DNA from: a bacterium
Lineage (GTDB): Bacteria; Patescibacteriota; Minisyncoccia; UBA11713; 2-01-FULL-45-33
Assembly: GCA_030648495.1 (NCBI GenBank)
Contig: JAUSHV010000030.1
Span: forward strand, 1 to 34,897
Length of the DNA: 34,897 bases
Direction: 5' to 3'
The translations under genes were made by a program, and so were the position numbers. Below the pieces are notes generated by a model. It made no database searches. It saw only the letters and a list, made by a program, of their open reading frames with translations, and was not told the origin of the DNA. Each line of letters begins with the position of its first letter. Position 1 is the first letter of the stretch. Of the stretch, positions 22,187-30,290 are shown piece after piece.

Positions 22187-23753
22187 TCTTCGTTAACCTC
22201 GGAAATAAATGCGGGACTTCTTTTGCTATGAACTTCGTCCATGGTTCTTCTGAAGCCGGGTCCACGCCTAAAGCAACGAGGATTTTGTCCGCAGTCTCCG
22301 GCAAAAACGGCTTTAACATCCATGCCGCGGAGGCTAAAGAATAAGCCAGATGCCAAAGAATTATTTTTACATCTTCAGGCTTATCTTTCATCTTGTAAGG
22401 CTGATAATTTTCAATATATTCATCAAGCCGGTGTAAGAACGCAAAAACTATTTCGCTAGCCGAAGAAATCTCATATTTTTCCATCTCTTTTTTATAGGCT
22501 GGCCAGATAAAGCTATCTGCAAGATGCGAAGGAGAAATTTCTTCAAAAGACGCTTCACCTTCAGGAGTCCCCAAAAAATCTAAATTTTTTCTTATCGGGA
22601 AACGCTGAAGAGAAACATCGTCCGGCTTTGTAATTTCCGGAAAAACAGACATCATCTTTGCCACACGCGCTACGACATTGCCTAGGCCGTTGACCAAAGA
22701 GCCTTCATAAACTCTTTCAAGATTTTCCTCTGTGTAATCGCCGTCGGCAAAAGTGGATATTTCATGAGTTAAATAATATCTAACCGCTTCTTTTCCATAT
22801 TTTTCGAGTAACGGCAAAGGGTCGACGACATTGCCAGTTGATTTCGACATCTTCTCCCCTTTTATGTTTATAAATCCGTGGATGAAAATGACTTGCGGCA
22901 AAGACAACCCGGCAGACATCAGCATTGCCGGCCAAAAAATAGTATGAAATTTGGATATATCTTTCCCGACCATATGAACATCCGCCGACCACCACATAGA
23001 GAACCGCTCCGCATTTCCACGCGGTTCACCGTAGCCAAGAGCAGAAATATAACTTGAAAGGGCATCGCACCACACATACATTGTTTGGGTTGTATCTTCA
23101 GGAACTGGGACGCCCCAAGAAATATCTTTTGAAGGCCTAGAGAAGCTAATATCGCCGATGTCATGTAGCATATTTAAAGTCTCTGTTTTCCGCCAGCCAG
23201 GCAAAATCCGGAATTCATCAGTTTCTATTTTTTTCCTAAGAATATCTTTGTATTTTGTAAGTTTAAAAAAATAATTTTCTTCCTCAATCTGTTCCGGGGC
23301 TTTCTTGTGGTCAACACATATTCCGCCTTTTAAGTCTTTGTCCGTCACAAAGGCTTCGTGTCCCACGCAGTAAAGCCCTTTATAGCGGCTTTTATAAATA
23401 TCTCCTGCTTGATTCAATTTTTGCCATAGCAACCGGGCGCCCGGCCAATGGCGTTTTTGATCAGTTGTTCTGATAAAATCATCATTAGAAATATTTAATT
23501 TCAACAATAGATCTTGAAAAAGTTTTGATTTTTCATCAACAAATTTTTTTGGAGTCTTCCCGGCGGCTTCCGCGGCACGCATGACTTTCGCACCGTGTTC
23601 GTCGGTGCCTGAAAGAAAAAAAACATCTTTCCCGCGGAGCCTTTGGTGCCTGGCAATAACATCCGCCTGCACGGATTCAAGAGCATGCCCCAAATGCGGC
23701 GCGGCATTGAGATAAGGAATGGAAGTGGTTATATAAAATTTTTCTTTTGCCAT
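22182..23753 (-). CDS. metG: Methionyl-tRNA synthetase
   Basis: A 523-residue class I synthetase that charges tRNA-Met, including the initiator. The HIGH site is HLGH in TSIPYLNAAPHLGHALE; KMSKS is in IKGEKMSKSTGNVVDPL. The single-knuckle form of the zinc insert is seen (YCVGHEAFVTDKDLKGGIC with DHKKAPEQIEEENYFF). WWSADVHMVGKDISKFH is also typical. It lacks the C-terminal dimerisation/tRNA-binding domain of longer forms. The ATG at 23753 gives the usual N-terminus MAKEKFYITTSIPY and lies one base after the stop of the permease gene. Confidence 0.96.
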   Translation of the reverse strand: MAKEKFYITTSIPYLNAAPHLGHALESVQADVIARHQRLRGKDVFFLSGTDEHGAKVMRAAEAAGKTPKKFVDEKSKLFQDLLLKLNISNDDFIRTTDQKRHWPGARLLWQKLNQAGDIYKSRYKGLYCVGHEAFVTDKDLKGGICVDHKKAPEQIEEENYFFKLTKYKDILRKKIETDEFRILPGWRKTETLNMLHDIGDISFSRPSKDISWGVPVPEDTTQTMYVWCDALSSYISALGYGEPRGNAERFSMWWSADVHMVGKDISKFHTIFWPAMLMSAGLSLPQVIFIHGFINIKGEKMSKSTGNVVDPLPLLEKYGKEAVRYYLTHEISTFADGDYTEENLERVYEGSLVNGLGNVVARVAKMMSVFPEITKPDDVSLQRFPIRKNLDFLGTPEGEASFEEISPSHLADSFIWPAYKKEMEKYEISSASEIVFAFLHRLDEYIENYQPYKMKDKPEDVKIILWHLAYSLASAAWMLKPFLPETADKILVALGVDPASEEPWTKFIAKEVPHLFPRLTKK

Positions 23754-23754
23754 T

Positions 23755-24798
23755 TTAGAGTTTCGGTTGTTTACGCAAGGCAACGTCATTTAAATATTCA
23801 ACCAAGACGGCGGCAACCGGCACCGAAAGAATTACTCCGACAACTCCTCCAAGCTCCGCCCCGACAACAATGGAAATGATCGCGAGTAGGGGCGGAACAC
23901 CCACGGTTTTTCTAACAACCAAAGGATATATCAAATGATTCTCGAACTGCTGGACTAAAACATAAAGAAGCAGGACCAACAAACCCAAAAGCGGACTTTG
24001 TATCCAGGCAATGGCAACCGCCGGTAAAGCGGCCATTATTGGCCCGAATACGGGGATTATCTCAAATACTGCGGTAAGGATTGCAAGCAAGATTGCGTAC
24101 TTAACGTCCAAAATGGTAAGCCCTAAAAATACGATGACTCCGACGAGCACGCCAAGAAGTATCTGTCCCTGAAGCCATCGGCCTATTTTTCTTTGGGAAC
24201 GCTGCCAGAGGTCCAAAATATATTCTTCATGTTTCAAGGGCGTAACAATGCGCAAAAAATTCTCTATCCCATGTTCCTGCACTGAAAGATAAAATGAGAT
24301 GACTATTAAAAGAATGAAAGATATGACTCCACCAAAAAATGACGCGCTCACGGAAAAAACACCGCGAGAAAACGTCGATACTTGGGATTCCAACGAGGTT
24401 GCGATGCCTTTAATTATATCGTTGAACGCCAATGGAGCGCCGGGGAAAAACGTATATATCGGGCCCTTTGGTCCCAAAGTGTCTTCTATATAATTCGGCA
24501 AACCGTTAATAAATCCGATAATATCTCCCAAGAGTGGCGGGATAACCAGATAAATTATCATTGAAAAAAACGCGAAAGCGCCAAGATAAATAAAAATGAC
24601 GCCCAAAACCCGTGGTATGCCAAAACGCTTAAACCAATGGTTCAACGGTTCAATGGAAGACGCGATGACAATAGAGATTAAAATAACCACCACTATATCT
24701 CGCAGCAGCCAGGTCACCCACAACAAAATTACCAAAAATGCCGCTTTCAGCATTGTTGAAAAGGAAATTTCTATTAGTTGTTGTTCTCTTCCCGGCAT
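23755..24798 (-). CDS. AI-2E family membrane permease-like protein (PF01594 type)
   Basis: A 347-residue protein with about seven to eight membrane helices. It shows the family's ordered features: an N-terminal pair of helices, SSIEPLNHWFKRFGIPRVLGV, a soluble central part with LWQRSQRKIGRWLQGQ, and the closing YPLVVRKTVGVPPLLAIISIVVGAELGG. Members of this large family export diverse small molecules or ions; the autoinducer-2 role of the name-giving protein should not be assumed. Its start directly abuts the stop of the M16 peptidase gene, and metG follows after one base. Confidence 0.9.
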   Translation of the reverse strand: MPGREQQLIEISFSTMLKAAFLVILLWVTWLLRDIVVVILISIVIASSIEPLNHWFKRFGIPRVLGVIFIYLGAFAFFSMIIYLVIPPLLGDIIGFINGLPNYIEDTLGPKGPIYTFFPGAPLAFNDIIKGIATSLESQVSTFSRGVFSVSASFFGGVISFILLIVISFYLSVQEHGIENFLRIVTPLKHEEYILDLWQRSQRKIGRWLQGQILLGVLVGVIVFLGLTILDVKYAILLAILTAVFEIIPVFGPIMAALPAVAIAWIQSPLLGLLVLLLYVLVQQFENHLIYPLVVRKTVGVPPLLAIISIVVGAELGGVVGVILSVPVAAVLVEYLNDVALRKQPKL

Positions 24799-26064
24799 TT
24801 AAATTTGCTTTAATATTTTTAAAAAACCTGCGTTCGACTGTTCCCTACCGACTACTGCGAGTGCTGAGCGCGAGGGTTGAAAAAGTTCCCGTGCTAATAA
24901 TTTTATTTCTGAAGAAGAAACGCCGTCCAATTTTCTCAAATTTTCTTCCGGAGTCATGATTTTCTTACCGAAAATCACCTGCTCACCGAAATAAGATGCG
25001 AGAGAGCTCGAACTCTCAAGCGATATTTTGGTGGATCCACGAATATAATCTTTAGCTCTCTTCAATTCTACAGCAGTAACGCCGTCGGTTTTAATCTTTT
25101 GAAGCTCGTGCACAATAACATCCAGCGCAGTTTCAGTTTTGTCATGCGGAACCCCGGCACTTATCTCAAAGTATCCGCTACCGGCATAAAGCGTTGAGCC
25201 GGCGCCGATATAATACGCAAGCCCCAGCTTTTCACGGACTTCCGTAAAAAGCCTTGAAGAAACATTCCCGCCCAAAACTACGCCGATCATGGAGAGAACG
25301 AACCGCTTCGGATGATACATATTATAACCCTCCAACCCCAAAACCAAATTTGAGCTTTCAACTTCTTTATTTTCCACAAGCACTTTTGCGCCAGTACCCA
25401 AGCTTTTTGTCGGCGCTCCCGACCTTGCCTTTCCCTTTTTTAAAGTTTTAAATTCATGTTCTATCTTTTTTTCGGCGTCTGGCGGGTATGCGCCGGCGAC
25501 CACGACAACGGCGTTAGAAGCAACATATTGCGAATAAAAATAATCCAGGAAGTCTTTGCGCTTGAAAGAATTTACCGTCTTCTCATCTCCGGCTATTTCC
25601 CAGCCGGCCGGCTGATCGCCCCAAAGAAGCTGTTCAAAGATATTCGCGGTTCTCGAAACCGGGTCGTCGTTCCGCATTCTTATTTCCTGTATTACAACGC
25701 CTTTTTCCTTTTCTATTTCCTCGGCTGAAAGTAAAGGCCCGGTTAAAATATCTGAAACAATGTCCAAACTTTTATCAAAATATTCTTTTGCAGCTTTTAC
25801 ATAATAGCCGGTTATTTCTTTAGACGTGAAAGCATTATGCTGGGCGCCGATAGAGTCCAATTCCCTGTGTACTTGCCCGGGCTCGGGGCGGTCTTTGGTG
25901 CCTTTAAAAAACATATGTTCCAAAAAATGTGATATGCCGTTTATTCTTTTTGTCTCATATTGCGAACCGGTGCCGACTAAAACAAGAAGCGTAAAAATTT
26001 CCGTATTCTTCATCGGAATCGTCAGAATTTTCAATCCTGAAGATAATTTTTTGAGCTTATACAT
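24799..26064 (-). CDS. M16-family zinc metallopeptidase
   Basis: A 421-residue insulinase/PqqL-type peptidase. The inverted zinc motif HxxEH is HFLEH at 46-50, with the third ligand supplied downstream in the VVIQEI region. The C-terminal half has REKLGLAYYIGAGSTLY, the substrate-holding R/Y block, so both M16 half-domains are present. There is no signal peptide, suggesting cytoplasmic peptide degradation. It is the first gene of the M16-AI2E-metG-tatD run; a gap of about 100 bases with the upstream gene's terminator separates it from the AIPR-like gene. Confidence 0.92.
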   Translation of the reverse strand: MYKLKKLSSGLKILTIPMKNTEIFTLLVLVGTGSQYETKRINGISHFLEHMFFKGTKDRPEPGQVHRELDSIGAQHNAFTSKEITGYYVKAAKEYFDKSLDIVSDILTGPLLSAEEIEKEKGVVIQEIRMRNDDPVSRTANIFEQLLWGDQPAGWEIAGDEKTVNSFKRKDFLDYFYSQYVASNAVVVVAGAYPPDAEKKIEHEFKTLKKGKARSGAPTKSLGTGAKVLVENKEVESSNLVLGLEGYNMYHPKRFVLSMIGVVLGGNVSSRLFTEVREKLGLAYYIGAGSTLYAGSGYFEISAGVPHDKTETALDVIVHELQKIKTDGVTAVELKRAKDYIRGSTKISLESSSSLASYFGEQVIFGKKIMTPEENLRKLDGVSSSEIKLLARELFQPSRSALAVVGREQSNAGFLKILKQI

Positions 26065-26110
26065 TTAAACTCACTTTAACACTATTTATTTAAAATAAAA
26101 AGGACCAAAG

Positions 26111-26144
26111 ATAGACAAAAACAACCCGTATGTGCGGGCTGTTT
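26111..26144 (-). terminator. Terminator of the AIPR-like gene
   Basis: On the minus strand AAACAGCCCG, loop CACATA, CGGGTTGTTT (ten pairs with one G-U), followed by TTGTCTATC. It sits about 20 bases after the stop codon. Confidence 0.75.
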
Positions 26145-26164
26145 TTGTTTTGTCGAATAATACT

Positions 26165-27385
26165 TTAGAGGTGTCTCCTGAGAACAACATTTTCGACTAT
26201 TGCGTAACATAAACGCCAAGTTGCCGCATCTTTCCCTAGAGCGTTAGGATTCTTCAGCGATAAGGCTTGTTCTCCGACAACCGTAATCAAGTCTTCTTCA
26301 AGGTCAGCAAGCATCTTGAACGGATCATCTTTCCAGACGCACTTTTCTTTCTCAACGCGAACAAGGTTACGGAAGCTTGCAAGAATCGGATAAATGAAAC
26401 CGCTCGGGATACGAAAGTCCGACTCTTCATTTGTGAAAATGAGCTCTTCCTTCGGGCCCCGCTCTACTTTATCTACGCCCTTTAGTTTTCCGAACTTGCC
26501 GCCTTTTTCTCCGTCGGCACCTTTCTTGCTCTTGTTATAGACGACTGGTAGCCGAAGATAGATGCGGTCTCGCAACTCAAGTATCTCTGGTAGCAGCGAG
26601 ATATACTTTTCAAGCCGGAAATTGTTTTCCTTCTTATTATTCTCTTTAAAGTAATCTACAACTGCAGCCCGAGAAGAGTAGGCTTTTATCGGATGTGTTT
26701 TTTCGTTGTAACCCTCTGCGTCAAAACATATCAGGTACGATAGAATTTCCTTAATATCGATATCCTTTGGCGTATCACCCAATGCTTCTTCATATTGTTT
26801 GTAAAAGATACGCGGGGCATATGATTTGTCCTTGAGTACAGCTTTGATTTTGTCGAAGCTCCCGAGAAGTTCAAGTGTGCTTTGTTCTTGAACGGGGGTC
26901 GAGTTGTTCCTGGCTTCTATAATAGGTACTACTTCCTCTCTCGTCTTGAATCCCTCAAGACACTCGATTGTTACAAATGCATCTATTTCCTTGCGTTCCT
27001 CTTCTGACAGGCCATCGACATGATTCCTAATCACCCGATATGAGTGACCGCCATCCGCCAAACCATTCATGGCCGGATCAGAAAACTGAAGTTCAACTGT
27101 ATTAGATTTATTGTCAAATCTAACTTCGTCAGCGAGGACGAGAAGTCCACGATTTTTGAAATAAAAGTCTGAGGGCTTATCTCTCAAGCTGTCGCGTATT
27201 TCCTTTGGAACGCGGATCAACTCTTTGGGATCACGAATATTAAGCGCACGCCACTCATTGAGCTCGGCGGGCACATCCGCGACATTTACCACTAGATAGT
27301 ACTTGCCTTTCCCTTTTTCGTCAGCAGGGGTAGGCTGTTTACGAAACGAATAAACGGGGAATTTAATGATTGTTGCTTTGGACAT
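26165..27385 (-). CDS. AIPR-like (abortive infection phage resistance) protein
   Basis: A 406-residue soluble protein. The order resembles the AIPR family: a beta-rich N-terminal part, FYFKNRGLLVLADEV (position of the family's NRGI block), PAMNGLADGGHSYRVIRN (equivalent of the nucleotide- or DNA-end-binding NGxQT/DGGH loop, around residue 106), then EARNNSTPVQEQSTLELLG. The function of AIPR proteins is poorly defined; several are encoded in phage-defence loci. A DGQHR/DndB-like protein is the alternative. The ATG giving MSKATIIKFPVYSF is preferred; a TTG 36 bases upstream lies at the foot of the preceding terminator. It is single, with its own terminator and an apparent structured leader. Confidence 0.6.
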   Translation of the reverse strand: MSKATIIKFPVYSFRKQPTPADEKGKGKYYLVVNVADVPAELNEWRALNIRDPKELIRVPKEIRDSLRDKPSDFYFKNRGLLVLADEVRFDNKSNTVELQFSDPAMNGLADGGHSYRVIRNHVDGLSEEERKEIDAFVTIECLEGFKTREEVVPIIEARNNSTPVQEQSTLELLGSFDKIKAVLKDKSYAPRIFYKQYEEALGDTPKDIDIKEILSYLICFDAEGYNEKTHPIKAYSSRAAVVDYFKENNKKENNFRLEKYISLLPEILELRDRIYLRLPVVYNKSKKGADGEKGGKFGKLKGVDKVERGPKEELIFTNEESDFRIPSGFIYPILASFRNLVRVEKEKCVWKDDPFKMLADLEEDLITVVGEQALSLKNPNALGKDAATWRLCYAIVENVVLRRHL

Positions 27386-27419
27386 TTTAGCTTTTGTTAG
27401 TTGCGAATAATTTTGCGGC

Positions 27420-27576
27420 AAATAAAAAGCCGCGAATCCGCGGTCTCACAAAAGCTCACGTCTATAGCCATGAAGCTCTCGCTTGACGGTGCCCAGAACT
27501 TTCGCCATTTCTAGCTATGCCCTACGACTACTGTAGCCGAAGCTACCAGCAACTGACTCTTGCGGAGAAGATCAAT
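27420..27576 (-). ncRNA. Probable structured leader or small RNA ending in a terminator, upstream of the AIPR-like gene
   Basis: A stretch of about 155 bases without coding potential. On the minus strand a TTGCAT (27605-27610)/TAGAGT (27583-27588) promoter would start it near 27576. The RNA contains GTAGC-TTCG-GCTAC (27533-27546), a TGGCG/CGTCA pairing, an AGCT.../...AGCT hairpin, and an ATAGCT/GGCTAT long-range pairing. It ends in CCGCG-GATT-CGCGG then CTTTTTATTT (27422-27440) just before the AIPR-like start. This is the layout of an attenuator or riboswitch leader, or of a stand-alone RNA. It does not match RNase P, SRP, tmRNA or 6S RNA by eye. Confidence 0.5.
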
Positions 27577-27644
27577 AAATCCACTCTAGCAGATTAAAAA
27601 AATAATGCAAGCCCTAAGCAGGCGCCCGCCATCCACAAGCCTCA

Positions 27645-27737
27645 TTGACTTTTAATGTCAGATTTGATATATTAGCTATATCACCAACGGAAAAGATCAC
27701 CCTATAAGGTTTCGTCCTTATGGGGCCTTTTCTTTTT
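27645..27737 (+). ncRNA. Short plus-strand transcription unit (promoter plus terminator, no gene)
   Basis: TTGACT at 27645-27650, 17-base spacer and TATATT at 27668-27673 with a TGA extended -10 form a good promoter. A hairpin CCCTATAAGG/CCTTATGGGG (27700-27725), then CCTTTTCTTTTT, ends it. The RNA would be about 60 bases, without an open frame. The hairpin may also end the toxin gene on the opposite strand. Confidence 0.5.
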
Positions 27738-27747
27738 AGGTTCAAAA

Positions 27748-28173
27748 CTATTTACTATCAACAATATAGGCGGATAAAAAGGTTTCTATTGCGCTTATGG
27801 TTGCGTCTTTTATTTTTGGGTTGCTTTCGGCTACCCATTTTGCAAAGTTATAAAGCTCCTGATTATCCACCTTAAGCCATTTCTTGTTCAAAGATAGAAA
27901 ATAAAACAAAGTTGTCATGGCAATGCGCTTGTTGCCGTTCTGAAAAGGATGGTTTTTGATCATCAAGTAGAAAAGGATTGAGGATTTTTTTATTAATCCT
28001 GGATAGAGTTGTTTGCCTGCGTATGTCTGGAATGGCGCGGCAATGGATCGCTCGAGCGTATTTGTAAAGCGCGTACTGAAATCCGGAATGGGTTCAGACC
28101 ATTGCATGGTTTCCCTGGCTAATCTATGAGCCACATACTCAATATCCTTAATGCCTACTCGTTCTATGACCAT
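27748..28173 (-). CDS. Doc-type toxin (Fic fold)
   Basis: A 141-residue protein with the Fic-fold motif HPFQNGNKR at 75-83. The lysine after GN (K82), in place of the glycine of AMP-transferring Fic enzymes, is the Doc signature; Doc phosphorylates EF-Tu and halts translation. Its start lies three bases after the antitoxin gene, and the two form a type II toxin-antitoxin pair. Length fits Doc-family proteins (about 125-145). The D/E position of the motif is N, as in other Doc proteins. Substrate is inferred from the family. Confidence 0.87.
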   Translation of the reverse strand: MVIERVGIKDIEYVAHRLARETMQWSEPIPDFSTRFTNTLERSIAAPFQTYAGKQLYPGLIKKSSILFYLMIKNHPFQNGNKRIAMTTLFYFLSLNKKWLKVDNQELYNFAKWVAESNPKIKDATISAIETFLSAYIVDSK

Positions 28174-28176
28174 AAA

Positions 28177-28458
28177 TTATTCTTTACCGAGAAGACGCAA
28201 GGTTTCCCCATATTCCTTAACTACTCTTTCGACCGCTTGCTTAATCTCCTTTTTTTTATTTTTCGTTAAAATTCTTGGGCCACCCTTATGCATAAGGTCA
28301 TTTACATATTCCGTTGAAATAGCGTAAGAACGCCCGATCTTGATAGCCGGGACTTGTCCTTTTTTTATACGCTTAAAAACTGCCACATGGCTTATGCCAA
28401 GCATCTTTGCCAACTCTGTTACAGATACATATATAGCCTTTTTCCCTTTATTTTCCAT
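28177..28458 (-). CDS. Antitoxin with excisionase-type helix-turn-helix
   Basis: A 93-residue protein. Residues about 8-50 are an excisionase/MerR-like winged helix-turn-helix (YVSVTELAKMLGISHVAVFK, then KKGQVPAIKIGRSYAIS). The C-terminal part, KKEIKQAVERVVKEYGETL, is a charged helix of the kind that wraps a Fic-fold toxin. AAGGG lies six bases before the ATG. It precedes the Doc toxin gene and probably represses the pair through the palindrome upstream. The better-known Doc partner is Phd; this HTH type is a different class. Confidence 0.83.
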   Translation of the reverse strand: MENKGKKAIYVSVTELAKMLGISHVAVFKRIKKGQVPAIKIGRSYAISTEYVNDLMHKGGPRILTKNKKKEIKQAVERVVKEYGETLRLLGKE

Positions 28459-28486
28459 AATAAACCCTTATTAACCGCTAATATTG

Positions 28487-28510
28487 ATAGGTTAACAAGT
28501 ATTAACCTAT
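28487..28510. promoter_or_regulatory. Operator palindrome of the toxin-antitoxin operon
   Basis: ATAGGTTAA (28487-28495) and TTAACCTAT (28502-28510) form a perfect 9-base inverted repeat with a 6-base centre. A minus-strand TTGACT lies just upstream, with TAACCT 17 bases on, so the palindrome covers the spacer and -10. This is the expected site of autorepression by the antitoxin. Confidence 0.65.
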
Positions 28511-28535
28511 TAGTCAAATGACGTTAATAGAAACC

Positions 28536-30284
28536 CTAAACCAGCCCAACCTGGAGTTCGTAGAGGTTACGATAGATGCCGGCGGGTTTTTGCATCAGCT
28601 CGTCGTGGTTTCCGGTTTCGACAATCGCTCCCTTGTCTAATACGATAATCTTGTCTGCTTCACGCACAGTGCTTAGGCGATGCGCGATTACAAATGTAGT
28701 CCGTCCTTTCATAAGCTCCGCCAAAGACTCCTGGATATATTTTTCTGATTTTGAATCCAAGGCTGAAGTCGGCTCGTCCAAAATTAAAATCCGTGGATTT
28801 CTCAAAAAAGCGCGCGCCAAAGCAACGCGCTGTTTTTGGCCCATTGAGAGCTTAATGCCCCGTTCGCCTACCATCTGGTTGTATTTTTTAGGAAAAGCGC
28901 CAATAAATTCATCGGCATGGGCAAATTTTGCCGCCTCCGAGATATCTTCTTCCGAAGCACCGAAACTTCCGTATTTTATATTATTTTTAATCGTATCGTT
29001 GAAAAGCAAAATTTCCTGAGAGACCATCGCAATATTTGAACGTAAAAATTTAAGGTCCAAATTTTTTATATTATGCCCGTCAATAAAAATCTTCCCGCTC
29101 TGCGCCCAAAAATACCCGGACATAAGATCTATCAGCGTGCTTTTGCCTACTCCCGATTCGCCTACCAAAGCAATCTTTTGGCCCAATCCCGCTTTAAAAG
29201 AAATATTATTTAAAATATTTCCCTGCTTTTTTGAGTAATAAAAATTTACGCCCCTAAATTCAACCTCTCCTTTTATGTCAGAGAGCAAAATGGCGCTCTC
29301 CGGAAAATATTTTTCTTCCGGTAAAGATAAGATTTTTTCTGCTCTTTCTAAGGCCACAACGCCGTTTTGGATTGTTCTCCAGTTGTTTCCCAATACGACA
29401 AATGGCCCGAAAAACATCGCAGCGTATCCGTTGAACATAACGAGTTGACCGATAGTCATCTGCCCTTTTTGGATGAAAGAGACCGAAAAAATAAAAACAA
29501 TGAGCTGAACTAAAACCACGAGTGCTTTTTGCGAAAAATCGAGCTTGCTCCAGAGTTTTTGCATGCTATACCAGATTTTAAAAGCCCTTGTAACAAAGTT
29601 CCTGTATAATTTTTTCTGTTCGTATTTTTCTGCCGTGGCCTGTTTGACTGATTGCACATTGAGTACCGCGTCATACGCGTCACCATAGGCAATGTTGTAA
29701 GCCCTGTGCATTGTGAAAGACATGTCCGCTATTTTTGGAGCAGTTTTAAATAAAACGAAACAATATACCGCAACTCCGGCTAAGAGTGCGAGCGCCAAAA
29801 CCGGCTGTATATAGAAAGCGAAACAAAGGGCAAAAATAATACTTAAAAACTGGGGAAGAAGATTGATGACAACATTGCCTACAATATTAACAAGCCAATT
29901 TGAAGCGCGAGATATGCGGTTCGCAACCTCCCCCATCTTGTGCGTTTTATGGAAAGACATCGGAAGAAGAAGTAGCTTTCCGTGCCCTTGCGTAAGATAC
30001 TCGCTTTCCAAAAGCCCTTCAATCTCTTCACGCATCAGGAATGATCTCCAGTCCATTATGCTTCCTGCGGAGCGGATAATTAGCCACACACCGATAAAAT
30101 AATATACCTGTTGGGTTTGTATTGTGTCCACGATTTTACCCGCTAAAAAAGGCACTGCTGCGTTGGAAAACGCGGAGACAACGGATAGAGCGCTCAAGAC
30201 AAAAACAGCCCTTTTGTGGGGCCGTAAGTATTTAAGGATTATCCGCCACCCCTCAATTAAATTTTCCTTCTTCAACTTCGCCAC
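28536..30284 (-). CDS. ABC exporter, fused membrane and ATPase domains
   Basis: A 582-residue half-transporter of the MsbA/multidrug type. Six membrane helices occupy about 20-320. The ATPase has Walker A GESGVGKST, Q-loop, signature LSMGQKQRVALARA, Walker B ILILDEPTSALD and switch histidine in VIAHRLST. It works as a homodimer or with a second half-transporter, flipping lipids or exporting drugs or peptides. Translation starts at GTG 30284, six bases after glyS. The signature LSMGQ differs from LSGGQ at one position, as is common. Confidence 0.93.
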   Translation of the reverse strand: MAKLKKENLIEGWRIILKYLRPHKRAVFVLSALSVVSAFSNAAVPFLAGKIVDTIQTQQVYYFIGVWLIIRSAGSIMDWRSFLMREEIEGLLESEYLTQGHGKLLLLPMSFHKTHKMGEVANRISRASNWLVNIVGNVVINLLPQFLSIIFALCFAFYIQPVLALALLAGVAVYCFVLFKTAPKIADMSFTMHRAYNIAYGDAYDAVLNVQSVKQATAEKYEQKKLYRNFVTRAFKIWYSMQKLWSKLDFSQKALVVLVQLIVFIFSVSFIQKGQMTIGQLVMFNGYAAMFFGPFVVLGNNWRTIQNGVVALERAEKILSLPEEKYFPESAILLSDIKGEVEFRGVNFYYSKKQGNILNNISFKAGLGQKIALVGESGVGKSTLIDLMSGYFWAQSGKIFIDGHNIKNLDLKFLRSNIAMVSQEILLFNDTIKNNIKYGSFGASEEDISEAAKFAHADEFIGAFPKKYNQMVGERGIKLSMGQKQRVALARAFLRNPRILILDEPTSALDSKSEKYIQESLAELMKGRTTFVIAHRLSTVREADKIIVLDKGAIVETGNHDELMQKPAGIYRNLYELQVGLV

Positions 30285-30290
30285 AACTTA

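Noticed and set aside
27420-27576. RNase P RNA, SRP RNA, tmRNA or 6S RNA as identity of the structured region
   Set aside because: None of the conserved cores (RNase P GAAAGTCCGGGC-type, SRP GGAAGCAGCC-type, tmRNA ends, 6S long bulged stem) is present. It remains unidentified.
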